Shown here: positions 1-7,610 of the stretch, piece by piece
Position numbering within the stretch: the first letter of the stretch is position 1
Layout of the letters: each line of letters opens with the position of its first letter
DNA from: Thiomicrorhabdus sp.
Lineage (GTDB): Bacteria; Pseudomonadota; Gammaproteobacteria; Thiomicrospirales; Thiomicrospiraceae
DNA: 9,736 nucleotides
Direction: 5' to 3'
Assembly: GCA_021648185.1 (NCBI GenBank)
Contig: JAKITH010000031.1
Coordinates: 1 to 9,736 of the forward strand
Notes under the pieces: model-generated
What the model saw: only the letters and a program-made list of their open reading frames with translations
Databases searched by the model: none
What the model was told of the DNA's origin: nothing
Position numbers and translations under genes: made by a program

Positions 1-449
1 CTGGCACGGGATAATAAGGCGTTGTTTAACTCAAACGTGGGGTTTTCGGTGGTCGCGCCAATAAAAATGAACGTGCCATCTTCCACGTAAGGTAAAAAAG
101 CATCTTGTTGCGATTTATTAAAGCGGTGCACTTCGTCCACAAAAAACAGGGTGCCTTGCTTAAATTGCTCGCGGTGCAGTTGCGCTTGCTCTACCGCGGC
201 TCTAACGTCTTTTACCCCCCCCAATACGGCGGACATGCTAATGAATTGCAGCTCAGACTGTTTGGCAATCAACCGTGCTAGGGTGGTTTTTCCCACCCCT
301 GGAGGCCCCCAAAAAATCATCGAGTGCAATGAACCCGAATCCAACATGCGAGAGAGCGCACGTTTTGCCCCCAATAAGTGGCTTTGCCCTACGTAATCGC
401 TAAGACAGCTTGGTCTTAAACGATCGGACAGGGGTTGATAGACCGCCAT
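1..449 (-). CDS. rarA: RarA/MgsA replication-associated AAA+ ATPase (N-terminal part, cut by window edge)
   Basis: Reading the minus strand from an ATG at 449 gives 149 uninterrupted codons that run off the left edge, about a third of the usual length of roughly 440 residues. Seen: a Walker A motif GPPGVGKT at residues 48-55, a Walker B segment [17 protein letters not shown] at 102-118, and a sensor-1-like [12 protein letters not shown] at 131-142 followed by LLSRA. These match the clamp-loader-like RarA (MgsA) family closely. Known role of the family: a cytoplasmic ATPase that works with single-stranded DNA-binding protein at stalled or gapped replication forks. The start ATG overlaps the lolA stop by one base (TAATG), which suggests translational coupling. 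It is the last visible gene of the ftsK-lolA-rarA operon. A run of eight G (C8 at 215-222 on the plus strand) encodes part of a Leu-Gly-Gly-Val stretch. The family call is sure; the C-terminal half cannot be judged. Confidence 0.95.
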   Translation of the reverse strand, partial: MAVYQPLSDRLRPSCLSDYVGQSHLLGAKRALSRMLDSGSLHSMIFWGPPGVGKTTLARLIAKQSELQFISMSAVLGGVKDVRAAVEQAQLHREQFKQGTLFFVDEVHRFNKSQQDAFLPYVEDGTFIFIGATTENPTFELNNALLSRA

Positions 450-1069
450 TAAAGGGCTTCGCCCACCAAGTCTACGCCTTCGGGCACGTTAAATTGAAAG
501 TTTTTGAGCGGAATAACGTGATTGGATTCAATATTATAAAACCGAACTTTGGTGATATTGTCGGCACTTTGATACATCCAAACTTCACTCATCTCCCCCG
601 ACTTCATTCCCACTTCAATGCTTTGAAAATAGGTAGATCGCTTGGGCACTAAGTTGTACCAATCCATACCATTGCGATGTCCCGCGTCTAAAATGGTGAA
701 TTTATCTTCAATGTTTTCATCGTACAAAATCCAACTAAGAGGAATATCCCCTTTCACGTCTTCAATGGGGCGCACGGTGACTTGATCTAGATCCTCATCA
801 AACACCCATAAGTTCACCCCATCAATCACAATTTTTTGGGGCGTTGGGGTGTCGTATTTCCAAACCAGTTGGCCGGGACGATTAAGCTGAAAGCTGCCTT
901 GTGCTTTATTGAGTGCAAACACACTTTCGTCGGGCTGAATTTGCTCAAAATCGGCACTGAACGTTTTTAAGTTATTTACGTAGGCTTGTAAAGAGGCTTG
1001 AGCATGAACTAACGTTCCTAAGCCAAAAAGCCCTAAAAACGCCACTGTTTTGATCTGTTTTTTAAACAT
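449..1069 (-). CDS. lolA: Outer-membrane lipoprotein carrier protein LolA
   Basis: A protein of 206 residues from the ATG at 1069, close to the usual length of about 200. LolA is the periplasmic chaperone that takes lipoproteins from the LolCDE transporter in the inner membrane and hands them to LolB at the outer membrane. Seen: a signal peptide with basic start MFKKQIK, a hydrophobic core, and a likely signal peptidase I site after VHA or AQA near residues 23-25; then family features such as [26 protein letters not shown] and the beta-strand pattern [27 protein letters not shown] lies one codon upstream at 1072, but the AAGAGA ribosome site is spaced better (about 7 nt) for the ATG. It follows the ftsK stop by 11 nt and precedes rarA with a 1-nt overlap, so it is surely cotranscribed. 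The same gene order is known in E. coli. Confidence 0.95.
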   Translation of the reverse strand: MFKKQIKTVAFLGLFGLGTLVHAQASLQAYVNNLKTFSADFEQIQPDESVFALNKAQGSFQLNRPGQLVWKYDTPTPQKIVIDGVNLWVFDEDLDQVTVRPIEDVKGDIPLSWILYDENIEDKFTILDAGHRNGMDWYNLVPKRSTYFQSIEVGMKSGEMSEVWMYQSADNITKVRFYNIESNHVIPLKNFQFNVPEGVDLVGEAL

Positions 1070-1080
1070 CACTGTGTCTC

Positions 1081-3573
1081 TTATTCCTGTGGTTTGGGCG
1101 CTAATACTTCACGATTTCCGTTGGGCCCTGAGGTTGAAATAACCCCTGCGGACTCCATCGCTTCAACAATTCGTGCCGCTCGATTATAGCCAATTCTAAA
1201 CTGTCTTTGTACTGAGGAGATAGAAACACGCCGCCCTTCGGTCACAAACGCCACGGCGGCATCGTACAAATCGTCTTGTTCAGCGTCGGTTGAATCACCT
1301 TTGCCGCCATCTTGATTGCTTATGCCTTGAGTAATCGCATCTAGGTAACGAGGCTCACCTTGGCTGCGTACAAAATTGGCCACCCGATGCACTTCTTCAT
1401 CGCTTACAAATGCGCCATGTACTCGCTTAGGATTGCCTGAACCGGGGGGCAAAAAGAGCATGTCGCCCATTCCGAGTAGCTGCTCTGCTCCCCCTTGATC
1501 TAAAATGGTTCGGGAGTCAATTTTGGTGCTGACCATAAAGGACATTCGCGTGGGAATATTGGCTTTAATTAACCCTGTAATAACATTCACCGACGGTCTT
1601 TGGGTGGCTAAAATAAGGTGAATTCCTGCGGCACGCGCCTTTTGTGCAATTCGCGCAATTAACTGCTCTACCTCTTTACCGACCACCATAATCATGTCGG
1701 CAAATTCATCCACCACCACTACAATACAGGGCAAGGTTTCGAGTGTGGGTGGTTTTTCGCCCAGCTCGTGTCCGTAATTGGCAACTTGTTGATGCAGTGG
1801 GTCAATTAACGGTTTGCCTTCATCAATGGCTTTTTGGACTTTTTCATTAAAGCCCGCAATGTTTCTAACGCCTAGCTTGGCCATCAGTTGATAACGGCGA
1901 TCCATTTCAAAAACACACCAACGCAATGCATTTGCCGCTTCGCTCATGTCGGTGACGACGGGCGTAAGCAAGTGTGGAATGTCATCATACACCGACAGCT
2001 CCAGCATTTTAGGATCGACCATAATTAAACGAACTTGCTCAGGCGTGCTTTTATACAACAAGCTTAAAATCATGCTGTTTACCCCCACCGATTTACCCGA
2101 GCCAGTGGTTCCTGCAACCAACAAGTGAGGCATTTTGGCAATATCCGCAATCACGGGATTACCTGCAATGTCTTTTCCTAACCCAATGGTAAGTGGCGAT
2201 TTGGCCTCCTGAAACGCCTCAGAAGAAAGCACTTCTCTAAATCCCACAATCTCTCGTTGCTCATTTGGGATTTCAATGCCCACCACCGACTTGCCCAAAA
2301 TAACATCCACCACACGCACCGATTGTACCGACAGCACACGCGCCAAATCTTTGGCTAAATTGTTAATTTGACTGACCTTCACCCCTGCGGCGGGTAGAAT
2401 TTCAAAACGTGTGACCACCGGCCCAGGTTGCACCGATTCCACCTTAACGGTGACACCAAATTCAAGCAAACGTTGCTCTAACAGACTGGACAAAGCCGCA
2501 AGCTCTTCGGTTGAAAACCCCTCATCATACTCAGGCGCTTCGTCTAATAACTCTAAGCTGGGTAAATCGCCCGACTCAACGACGGGCAATACAGTACGCG
2601 TTTGTTGTTTTTGCCCTATTTTAACGTCTGAAGCCAACGGTTTATCGTCGGATAAGGCACCAGAACCGACGCCATCTTTTGCGTTAGCAGGCTTGTTATT
2701 AACAACCGCAGAATTGGCATTTTTTTTAGCCAGTTTTTCAGCTATGATTTTTTTCAAGGTATTTGAAGGGGATTCTTTTTCAGGACTTTTATTTTTATTT
2801 GTTTCTAATAAACGTTGAATTTCAGAAGCGGATTTAGAACCCTCTTGAACGCTTTTGGCCAACTCTTTGTCTGCTTTTTTATCTTTAAAATCGGCGGTTA
2901 CATCCTGAAGATGCGCATAAAAGAAACGCCCAAACTTCCAAGCATATTTACCCGTCCACTCTGAAATGGTTAACCAAGAGCAACTGGTTAACATACTAAA
3001 AGCCACCGCAAACAGCACCAATAAAACCAGTGTACTTCCTAATAAATCAACACTTGAAACCAACCAATTACTAAATTCATACCCCCATACCCCTCCAGCG
3101 GAATAAGGCAGTTGAATTAACTGCATTTGAGGCTCTAAATATAAATTTGCCAAGCCGGCCCCTGCGGTAATGAGCATCATTAATCCAACTAAGCTCACAA
3201 TAAAGCGTACATAATCCAACTCATTGCCGGTACGAATTTTAAGTGTTACCCACCCCGCAAATAAAATTCCAAACGGAATCAAAACCCCAAAGACACCAAA
3301 CATGTACAGCACCATCGAAGCCAGCCATGCGCCCGTCTTGCCACCATAGTTAGAAATGTCATGTACGCTCCCCACCGAATCAAACCCAGGATCTTGCGGG
3401 TTATAACTAAAGAGCACAATAAACAAGAAAAAAGCCAATCCAATGCAACTTAACACCACACCATCTTTTAAAAGCCATGCAAACTGTGTGGCCGTACTGG
3501 TGGATGTTTTTTTGGATTCGGCTTTACGCTCTGTTGAAGATTTTACTTTGGGCTTGGCAGGTTTAAACGTCAT
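1081..3573 (-). CDS. ftsK: DNA translocase FtsK
   Basis: This 830-residue protein has the full FtsK layout. Four hydrophobic segments lie near residues 36-56, 85-110, 123-146 and 176-198 and anchor it at the septum. A low-complexity, charged linker covers about 225-350, much shorter than in E. coli FtsK (1329 residues). The motor follows, with Walker A GTTGSGKS at 488-495, Walker B IVVVVDEFAD at 617-626 and LATQRPSVNVITG at 655-667. A C-terminal winged-helix gamma domain spans about 767-826 (YDAAVAFV, then RRVSISSVQRQFRIGYNRAARI), the part that in known FtsK reads KOPS sites and activates XerCD. Known role: pumps chromosome ends through the closing septum so that dimers are resolved at dif. 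It is the first gene of an operon with lolA and rarA and diverges from trxB. The ATG at 3573 has a modest GAAGAG ribosome site 4 nt upstream. Identification is very secure. Confidence 0.97.
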   Translation of the reverse strand: MTFKPAKPKVKSSTERKAESKKTSTSTATQFAWLLKDGVVLSCIGLAFFLFIVLFSYNPQDPGFDSVGSVHDISNYGGKTGAWLASMVLYMFGVFGVLIPFGILFAGWVTLKIRTGNELDYVRFIVSLVGLMMLITAGAGLANLYLEPQMQLIQLPYSAGGVWGYEFSNWLVSSVDLLGSTLVLLVLFAVAFSMLTSCSWLTISEWTGKYAWKFGRFFYAHLQDVTADFKDKKADKELAKSVQEGSKSASEIQRLLETNKNKSPEKESPSNTLKKIIAEKLAKKNANSAVVNNKPANAKDGVGSGALSDDKPLASDVKIGQKQQTRTVLPVVESGDLPSLELLDEAPEYDEGFSTEELAALSSLLEQRLLEFGVTVKVESVQPGPVVTRFEILPAAGVKVSQINNLAKDLARVLSVQSVRVVDVILGKSVVGIEIPNEQREIVGFREVLSSEAFQEAKSPLTIGLGKDIAGNPVIADIAKMPHLLVAGTTGSGKSVGVNSMILSLLYKSTPEQVRLIMVDPKMLELSVYDDIPHLLTPVVTDMSEAANALRWCVFEMDRRYQLMAKLGVRNIAGFNEKVQKAIDEGKPLIDPLHQQVANYGHELGEKPPTLETLPCIVVVVDEFADMIMVVGKEVEQLIARIAQKARAAGIHLILATQRPSVNVITGLIKANIPTRMSFMVSTKIDSRTILDQGGAEQLLGMGDMLFLPPGSGNPKRVHGAFVSDEEVHRVANFVRSQGEPRYLDAITQGISNQDGGKGDSTDAEQDDLYDAAVAFVTEGRRVSISSVQRQFRIGYNRAARIVEAMESAGVISTSGPNGNREVLAPKPQE

Positions 3574-3639
3574 GAACTCTTCTAAAATTCGGAAACAGGG
3601 GATTTAATCTCAATATTCTTTAGAGACACTCTCAAAAAC

Positions 3640-3655
3640 TGCTAAAATTTTAGCA
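3640..3655. promoter_or_regulatory. Perfect 16-bp palindrome with an extended -10 element on both strands, between ftsK and trxB
   Basis: TGCTAAAATTTTAGCA is its own reverse complement. Read either way it contains TGC followed by TAAAAT, an extended -10 with a 5/6 hexamer. In the trxB direction the hexamer is 3643-3648 and a TTTAGA at 3619-3624 (4/6 match to -35) sits 18 bp upstream; the predicted start leaves a leader of about 40 nt. In the ftsK direction the hexamer is 3652-3647, with only a T-rich -35 region and a leader of about 65 nt. The symmetry would also suit a dimeric repressor or activator. The sequence is directly seen; promoter function is inferred. Confidence 0.55.
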
Positions 3656-3671
3656 CATAACCCCAGATTAA

Positions 3672-4640
<969 letters not shown>

Positions 4641-4654
4641 TTTTTAAATTTTAT

Positions 4655-4683
4655 TTTACAAATTAAGCATAAACACTTATATT
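4655..4683 (+). promoter_or_regulatory. Sigma-70 promoter of the FKBP-type isomerase gene
   Basis: TTTACA at 4655-4660 (5/6 match to the -35 consensus) is separated by exactly 17 bp from TATATT at 4678-4683 (5/6 match to -10). Transcription would begin near 4690, about 24 nt before the ATG at 4714. A small inverted repeat, ACACT at 4673-4677 and AGTGT at 4684-4688, brackets the -10 and might be an operator, but its arms are only 5 bp. The hexamers are seen; the function is inferred from their fit and position. Confidence 0.6.
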
Positions 4684-4713
4684 AGTGTCAAAAATTAACT
4701 TGGACCCCCTATC

Positions 4714-5415
4714 ATGAAAAAAATTTTACTAATCTCTCTTGGCCTTGCATTAGCTCCTTCTGCTTTTGCAGACAAAACCAATTTAAATACCATTGAACAA
4801 AAAGCCAGTTATACGCTAGGCGCAGACATTGCAAAAAACTTTCGTAGTCAAGGGCTAGAAATTGATGTAGACGCCTTCTCACTAGGCCTAGAAGATGCTT
4901 TACAAAACCGCGACCTTAAACTCAACGAAGAAGAGATGATGGCCGCCATTAATGCCGTAAAACAAAGAATGCAAAAACAGCAGCTTGAAAAGCAAAAATC
5001 CATTGCTCGCAAAAATCTAGATGAAGGCAAAGCCTTTTTAGCTGAAAATGCCAAAAAAGAGGGCGTAATTACCTTAGACAGTGGCGTTCAATATAAAGTC
5101 TTAACCGAAGGAAAAGGCGAGTCCCCTACCCCAGAAGACACCATTACAGCTCACTACCGTGGCACATTACTGGATGGCACTGAATTTGATAGCTCCTTTA
5201 AACGCAATACCCCCTTAACACTGCAAATGGGCAGCGTAATTAAAGGCTGGGGCGAAGTATTAAAACTGATGAAGTCTGGCGCTAAGTGGGAAGTCTACAT
5301 TCCTTCCGACATGGCTTATGGTGAAAAAGGGGCAGGAGATGCAATTGGGCCAAACCAAGCTCTCATTTTCACCATCGAACTAATCAAATTTGAATCCCCA
5401 AAATCTAAAGAGTAG
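4714..5415 (+). CDS. Exported FKBP-type peptidyl-prolyl cis-trans isomerase (Mip/FkpA/FklB-like)
   Basis: A 233-residue protein with a signal peptide (residues 1-19, APSAFA then cleavage before DKTN), so it probably acts in the periplasm or on the outer membrane. No lipobox cysteine is present. Residues about 24-115 are helical and charged and match the FKBP N-terminal dimerisation region (KASYTLGADIAKNF, then a long helix rich in K, Q and E). Residues about 123-227 form the catalytic FKBP domain: AHYRGTLLDGTEFDSSF at 146-162, SVIKGWGEVLKLM at 174-186, YIPSDMAYGEKGAG at 195-208 and LIFTIELI at 217-224. The usual active-site aromatics (Y148, F158, D159, W179, Y202, F219) are all there. The proline often found in VIPGW is lysine here. 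The family speeds proline isomerisation in folding proteins and may act as a chaperone. It has its own promoter and terminator. The ribosome site (TGGA, 9 nt upstream) is weak. The exact orthologue (mip, fkpA or fklB) is left open. Confidence 0.92.
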   Translation: MKKILLISLGLALAPSAFADKTNLNTIEQKASYTLGADIAKNFRSQGLEIDVDAFSLGLEDALQNRDLKLNEEEMMAAINAVKQRMQKQQLEKQKSIARKNLDEGKAFLAENAKKEGVITLDSGVQYKVLTEGKGESPTPEDTITAHYRGTLLDGTEFDSSFKRNTPLTLQMGSVIKGWGEVLKLMKSGAKWEVYIPSDMAYGEKGAGDAIGPNQALIFTIELIKFESPKSKE

Positions 5416-5433
5416 TTCATCTCCCACCTCCTT

Positions 5434-5470
5434 AAAGGGAGGGCTAAAACGCCAGTCCTCCCCTTTTATT
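5434..5470 (+). terminator. Rho-independent terminator of the FKBP-type isomerase gene
   Basis: AAAGGGAGG at 5434-5442 pairs with CCTCCCCTTT at 5457-5466, with one bulged C. The loop is about 14 nt and the stem runs into TTTTATT. It begins 19 nt after the stop codon. The T-tract overlaps the stop codon of the convergent NIF3-like gene. An upstream CCTCC at 5427-5431 could compete for the GGAGG arm, giving a shorter alternative hairpin. Confidence 0.65.
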
Positions 5471-5780
5471 CAAACGTTAGCAATATCACTACATCATACG
5501 CTGGCGTTTCATAAGGGTGAGCTGTTAACAACGCTTGAATCGCCTCGCGTATACTCGCTTCATCACACACCATCTCTACACGATACTCATCAACAACTTC
5601 AACCTCATTAACCGACCCTAAAAAAGGATTACTCCCCTCTAACGCTCTAAACTGCCCCTGCCCTTTTACCTGCCAAGCACAGCAATCATACAGTCCTATT
5701 TTGCCAGCTCCTGCTATAAACATCGCCTTTTTAACCTCTTCTAAATGGCTCTCTGGTACAAAAAAACTGATTTTATACAT
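5466..5780 (-). CDS. Stand-alone NIF3/YqfO-type domain protein (CutA1/PII-like fold)
   Basis: A small cytoplasmic protein of 104 residues. Its sequence matches the domain inserted in the middle of longer NIF3/YqfO proteins: FVPESHLEEVKKAMFIAGAG at residues 7-26, GKIGLYDCCAWQVKGQGQFR at 26-45, the LEGSNPFLGSVN signature at 47-58, and the C-terminal AHPYETPAYDVV at 87-98. That insert is known to have a CutA1/PII-like ferredoxin fold. The metal-binding NIF3 halves are absent, and separate one-domain proteins of this kind are common in proteobacteria, so this is not a truncation. Function is not established; HPYETPAYD is the most conserved part. The start is well supported by GGAGA 5 nt upstream of the ATG at 5780. 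It converges with the FKBP-type gene and diverges from the small membrane protein gene. No partner gene is suggested by context. Confidence 0.85.
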   Translation of the reverse strand: MYKISFFVPESHLEEVKKAMFIAGAGKIGLYDCCAWQVKGQGQFRALEGSNPFLGSVNEVEVVDEYRVEMVCDEASIREAIQALLTAHPYETPAYDVVILLTFE

Positions 5781-5830
5781 GATCTCTCCATATTTTTTTT
5801 AAAAACGTATGTAAAACTTATTAAATTCAA

Positions 5831-5836
5831 TACAAT
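5831..5836 (+). promoter_or_regulatory. Possible -10 element before the small membrane protein gene
   Basis: TACAAT matches the -10 consensus at 5 of 6 positions and lies 50 bp before the ATG at 5887, but no convincing -35 hexamer is found at 16-18 bp spacing. The 106-bp gap between the divergent genes must hold starts for both; no clear promoter is seen for the NIF3-like gene. Confidence 0.3.
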
Positions 5837-5886
5837 AGAGGCCTATTTTTTCAAACGCCTATCTTTGTAAGAGGAACACACCTATT

Positions 5887-6150
5887 ATGCGCCGCCTATT
5901 AATCACCTATACCGTTATATTAACACTTGGAATTTCATCCATGTTATCAGGCATTCACCACCTTGCGAATGTGGCAGGGTTTATTGGTGCCATTGCTTTA
6001 TTACTTGTCTTTTTTAAAGATCGTGATGAAGAAGAGACGGAAGCGGACATTAAAAAACGTCGCTATTGGTATGTTGTATGTGGAAGCGGCATTTTCTTTA
6101 GCTTAATTTTTGGTAGCTTTTGGAATGACCACATGGGAAATATGATTTAA
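5887..6150 (+). CDS. Small membrane protein of unknown function (87 aa)
   Basis: This gene is not recognised. The 87-residue product has three hydrophobic stretches, about residues 4-22 (LLITYTVILTLGISSMLSG), 27-43 (NVAGFIGAIALLLVFF) and 61-79 (WYVVCGSGIFFSLIFGSF). A short charged loop rich in D, E and K/R joins the second and third (KDRDEEETEADIKKRR, 44-59). The pattern suggests an inner-membrane protein with three spans and the charged loop probably in the cytoplasm. It looks real: AAGAGGA ribosome site at 5869-5875, a -10-like TACAAT upstream, and a strong terminator 14 nt after the stop. It is a single-gene unit, divergent from the NIF3-like gene and convergent with the chemotaxis genes, so context gives no function. 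A histidine pair in HHLAN (24-25) and HM near the end could be noted, but no motif is evident. Confidence 0.75.
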   Translation: MRRLLITYTVILTLGISSMLSGIHHLANVAGFIGAIALLLVFFKDRDEEETEADIKKRRYWYVVCGSGIFFSLIFGSFWNDHMGNMI

Positions 6151-6164
6151 GACCCTAGCATAAA

Positions 6165-6192
6165 AAAAGCCCTGTTTTACAACAGGGCTTTT
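6165..6192. terminator. Two-way Rho-independent terminator
   Basis: A perfect 12-bp stem, AAAAGCCCTGTT at 6165-6176 and AACAGGGCTTTT at 6181-6192, closes a TTAC tetraloop. T-runs follow the GC core in both directions (TTTT on the plus strand, seven T on the minus strand from the A-run at 6162-6168). It ends the small membrane protein gene and, from the other side, the MCP gene, whose stop is 32 nt away. Confidence 0.9.
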
Positions 6193-6223
6193 ACCATTTT
6201 ATGATTTAACCAACAACTAACGC

Positions 6224-7462
6224 TTAGAACAACTCAATCTCCCCTTCATCCATTGAATTCAAGCTAACCCGTTTCATTCTTGACGCCTCAATCTCTTGAC
6301 GTTTTTGATGAATTTTTTGACGAAAAACTTCTACGCGCTGTTTATACTCTTCTTCATCTACCGTTGGGTTTAAACGATTTTCTTCTAAAAAGGCATTAAT
6401 TTCACTTGAAAATTGATTTAAGTTCTCTAAATGACTCCCCACCTGATCCACCAACTGACGCACAATGTCTTCAAACTGTAGAGAGCGCATTGCATCTGAA
6501 ACACTGCCTTCAATGGCCGTAATCAACCCTGAAAAACTGCCCAGCTTGCTTGAGATTCCCTCATTCATTTCATCCAGTTCTGCCAACATGGTGTTCATTT
6601 TTTCTTGAGAGGAGTTGGCGTGTTCCATGTCTTTTGAAGCGGTTTCACTTACAATGTTTCGAACCTGATTGACCATCGATTTAGCCGCTTCTGCTTGCTT
6701 ACGAATTTGTTCATTTAACACGTTTGAATTAATCGACAGCTTACGTACTTCATCGGCCACTACCGCAAACCCACGCCCTGCTTCACCCGCTCTGGCCGCT
6801 TCAATGGCGGCATTCAATGCCAGCAAATTAGTTTGATCTGCAATTCCTTTAACGTCTTCTAACAGGTGGAAAATGGATTCAATTTGACCGACCATTTCAT
6901 CAATTTTAGCCACGGTCTGATTGCTTCGTTGACTGGTTTCAATGAGTAAGTTAATTAAATACTGCAAAACCACCTTAATTTCAGCTGAAAACTGCTTAAT
7001 GCTCATTTCACCGCTGGCATCGCCATCGCCACCTAAGTTATCAAGTAGCGCCAATACCAAGTCATATTGCGATCGTGTTTGTTCGTGTAATCCAGAAAAG
7101 CTGCCATTGAGCGTTTCGATGGACTCTGAAATTAACTCTTTAATTTGAACAAGCTCTTCGCCAACCACGCCGACCTCGTTGCCCACGACCGAGTCGACAT
7201 CACTCATAATCAATTGCAAGGATTCATCAGCTACCGTAACCCTTACCACGGGCTCGACTACTTGAGGGGAATTCTCCTTATGTTGGTCTTTTACCGCCGG
7301 TGAAGCGACCGTACTGGCAACTCTTGCCACCATAAACGCCCAAACAAAAGAGACCAACAATACCATTACAACCCCTAAAACAGGAATATTTAACAGTGTT
7401 ACCCCTCCACCGATTAAAGTGGCAAGCCAAGCAGGCCAATATGCAGTTAAAATGTGTGGCAT
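6224..7462 (-). CDS. Methyl-accepting chemotaxis protein without a periplasmic sensor domain
   Basis: A receptor-type signalling protein of 412 residues from the ATG at 7462; numbering below uses that start. Two hydrophobic segments lie near residues 10-26 and 28-47 with no periplasmic domain between them. A proline-containing linker (about 48-80) follows and no HAMP domain is evident. The rest is a long coiled-coil MCP signalling domain whose hairpin tip [20 protein letters not shown] (210-229) and [14 protein letters not shown] binds CheA and CheW in the family. A glycine/aspartate-rich break ([11 protein letters not shown], 142-152) interrupts the first helix. The returning helix carries [11 protein letters not shown] (327-337). 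The C-terminal 40 residues are charged and end DEGEIELF. An in-frame ATG two codons upstream (7468) abuts AAGGAA directly, whereas 7462 has 6 nt spacing, so 7462 is preferred. Lying after cheB, it may report a cytoplasmic or membrane signal. The ligand is unknown. Confidence 0.92.
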   Translation of the reverse strand: MPHILTAYWPAWLATLIGGGVTLLNIPVLGVVMVLLVSFVWAFMVARVASTVASPAVKDQHKENSPQVVEPVVRVTVADESLQLIMSDVDSVVGNEVGVVGEELVQIKELISESIETLNGSFSGLHEQTRSQYDLVLALLDNLGGDGDASGEMSIKQFSAEIKVVLQYLINLLIETSQRSNQTVAKIDEMVGQIESIFHLLEDVKGIADQTNLLALNAAIEAARAGEAGRGFAVVADEVRKLSINSNVLNEQIRKQAEAAKSMVNQVRNIVSETASKDMEHANSSQEKMNTMLAELDEMNEGISSKLGSFSGLITAIEGSVSDAMRSLQFEDIVRQLVDQVGSHLENLNQFSSEINAFLEENRLNPTVDEEEYKQRVEVFRQKIHQKRQEIEASRMKRVSLNSMDEGEIELF

Positions 7463-7527
7463 GTTCATTTCCTTAATTTAAGCTCAAAAGGCGGTCTAAC
7501 GCATTTTTTAGAATTCATCTAATCCAA

Positions 7528-7543
7528 AGCAGGTTTAATGCCA
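7528..7543 (-). promoter_or_regulatory. Candidate sigma-54 promoter of the MCP gene
   Basis: Read on the minus strand, TGGCATTAAACCTGCT fits the -24/-12 pattern TGGCAC-N5-TTGCW, with the invariant GG and GC at the required spacing of ten bases between them. The predicted start near 7517 leaves a leader of about 55 nt to the ATG at 7462. Many gammaproteobacteria use sigma-54 with FleQ-type activators for flagellar and chemotaxis genes. No sigma-70 promoter of quality was seen in this 148-bp gap. The match is seen; use is inferred. Confidence 0.45.
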
Positions 7544-7551
7544 AACAACAC

Positions 7552-7573
7552 TAAAAGACCTTTGCACGAAAGG
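7552..7573. repeat. Copy 1 of a 22-bp intergenic repeat (CCTTT-N5-AAAGG), after cheB
   Basis: This copy matches the one at 8849-8870 at 20 of 22 bases; the two differences fall in the 5-base centre. On the minus strand it reads CCTTT-CGTGC-AAAGG followed by TCTTTTA, 38 nt after the cheB stop. It could be a weak terminator hairpin or a protein-binding site. Confidence 0.7.
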
Positions 7574-7610
7574 ATTTGGTCAATACCTTAATCCCCAGAT
7601 AGAAAATACG

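Noticed and set aside
2..17. TGGCACGGG at the window start, resembling a sigma-54 -24 element
   Set aside because: No GC occurs at the -12 position and it lies within rarA coding sequence.
410..652. Plus-strand open frame opposite the end of lolA
   Set aside because: It lies antisense to well-supported lolA and rarA and its product has no recognisable domain.
2411..2818. Plus-strand open frame of 135 codons opposite ftsK
   Set aside because: It mirrors the ftsK linker and early motor; no ribosome site or family resemblance.
5390..5611. Plus-strand open frame overlapping the end of the isomerase gene and the NIF3-like gene
   Set aside because: It crosses a terminator, overlaps a convincing gene on the other strand and has no motif.
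7463..7468. Upstream ATG as the start of the MCP
   Set aside because: The AAGGAA ribosome site touches this ATG with no spacing; the ATG at 7462 is spaced correctly.
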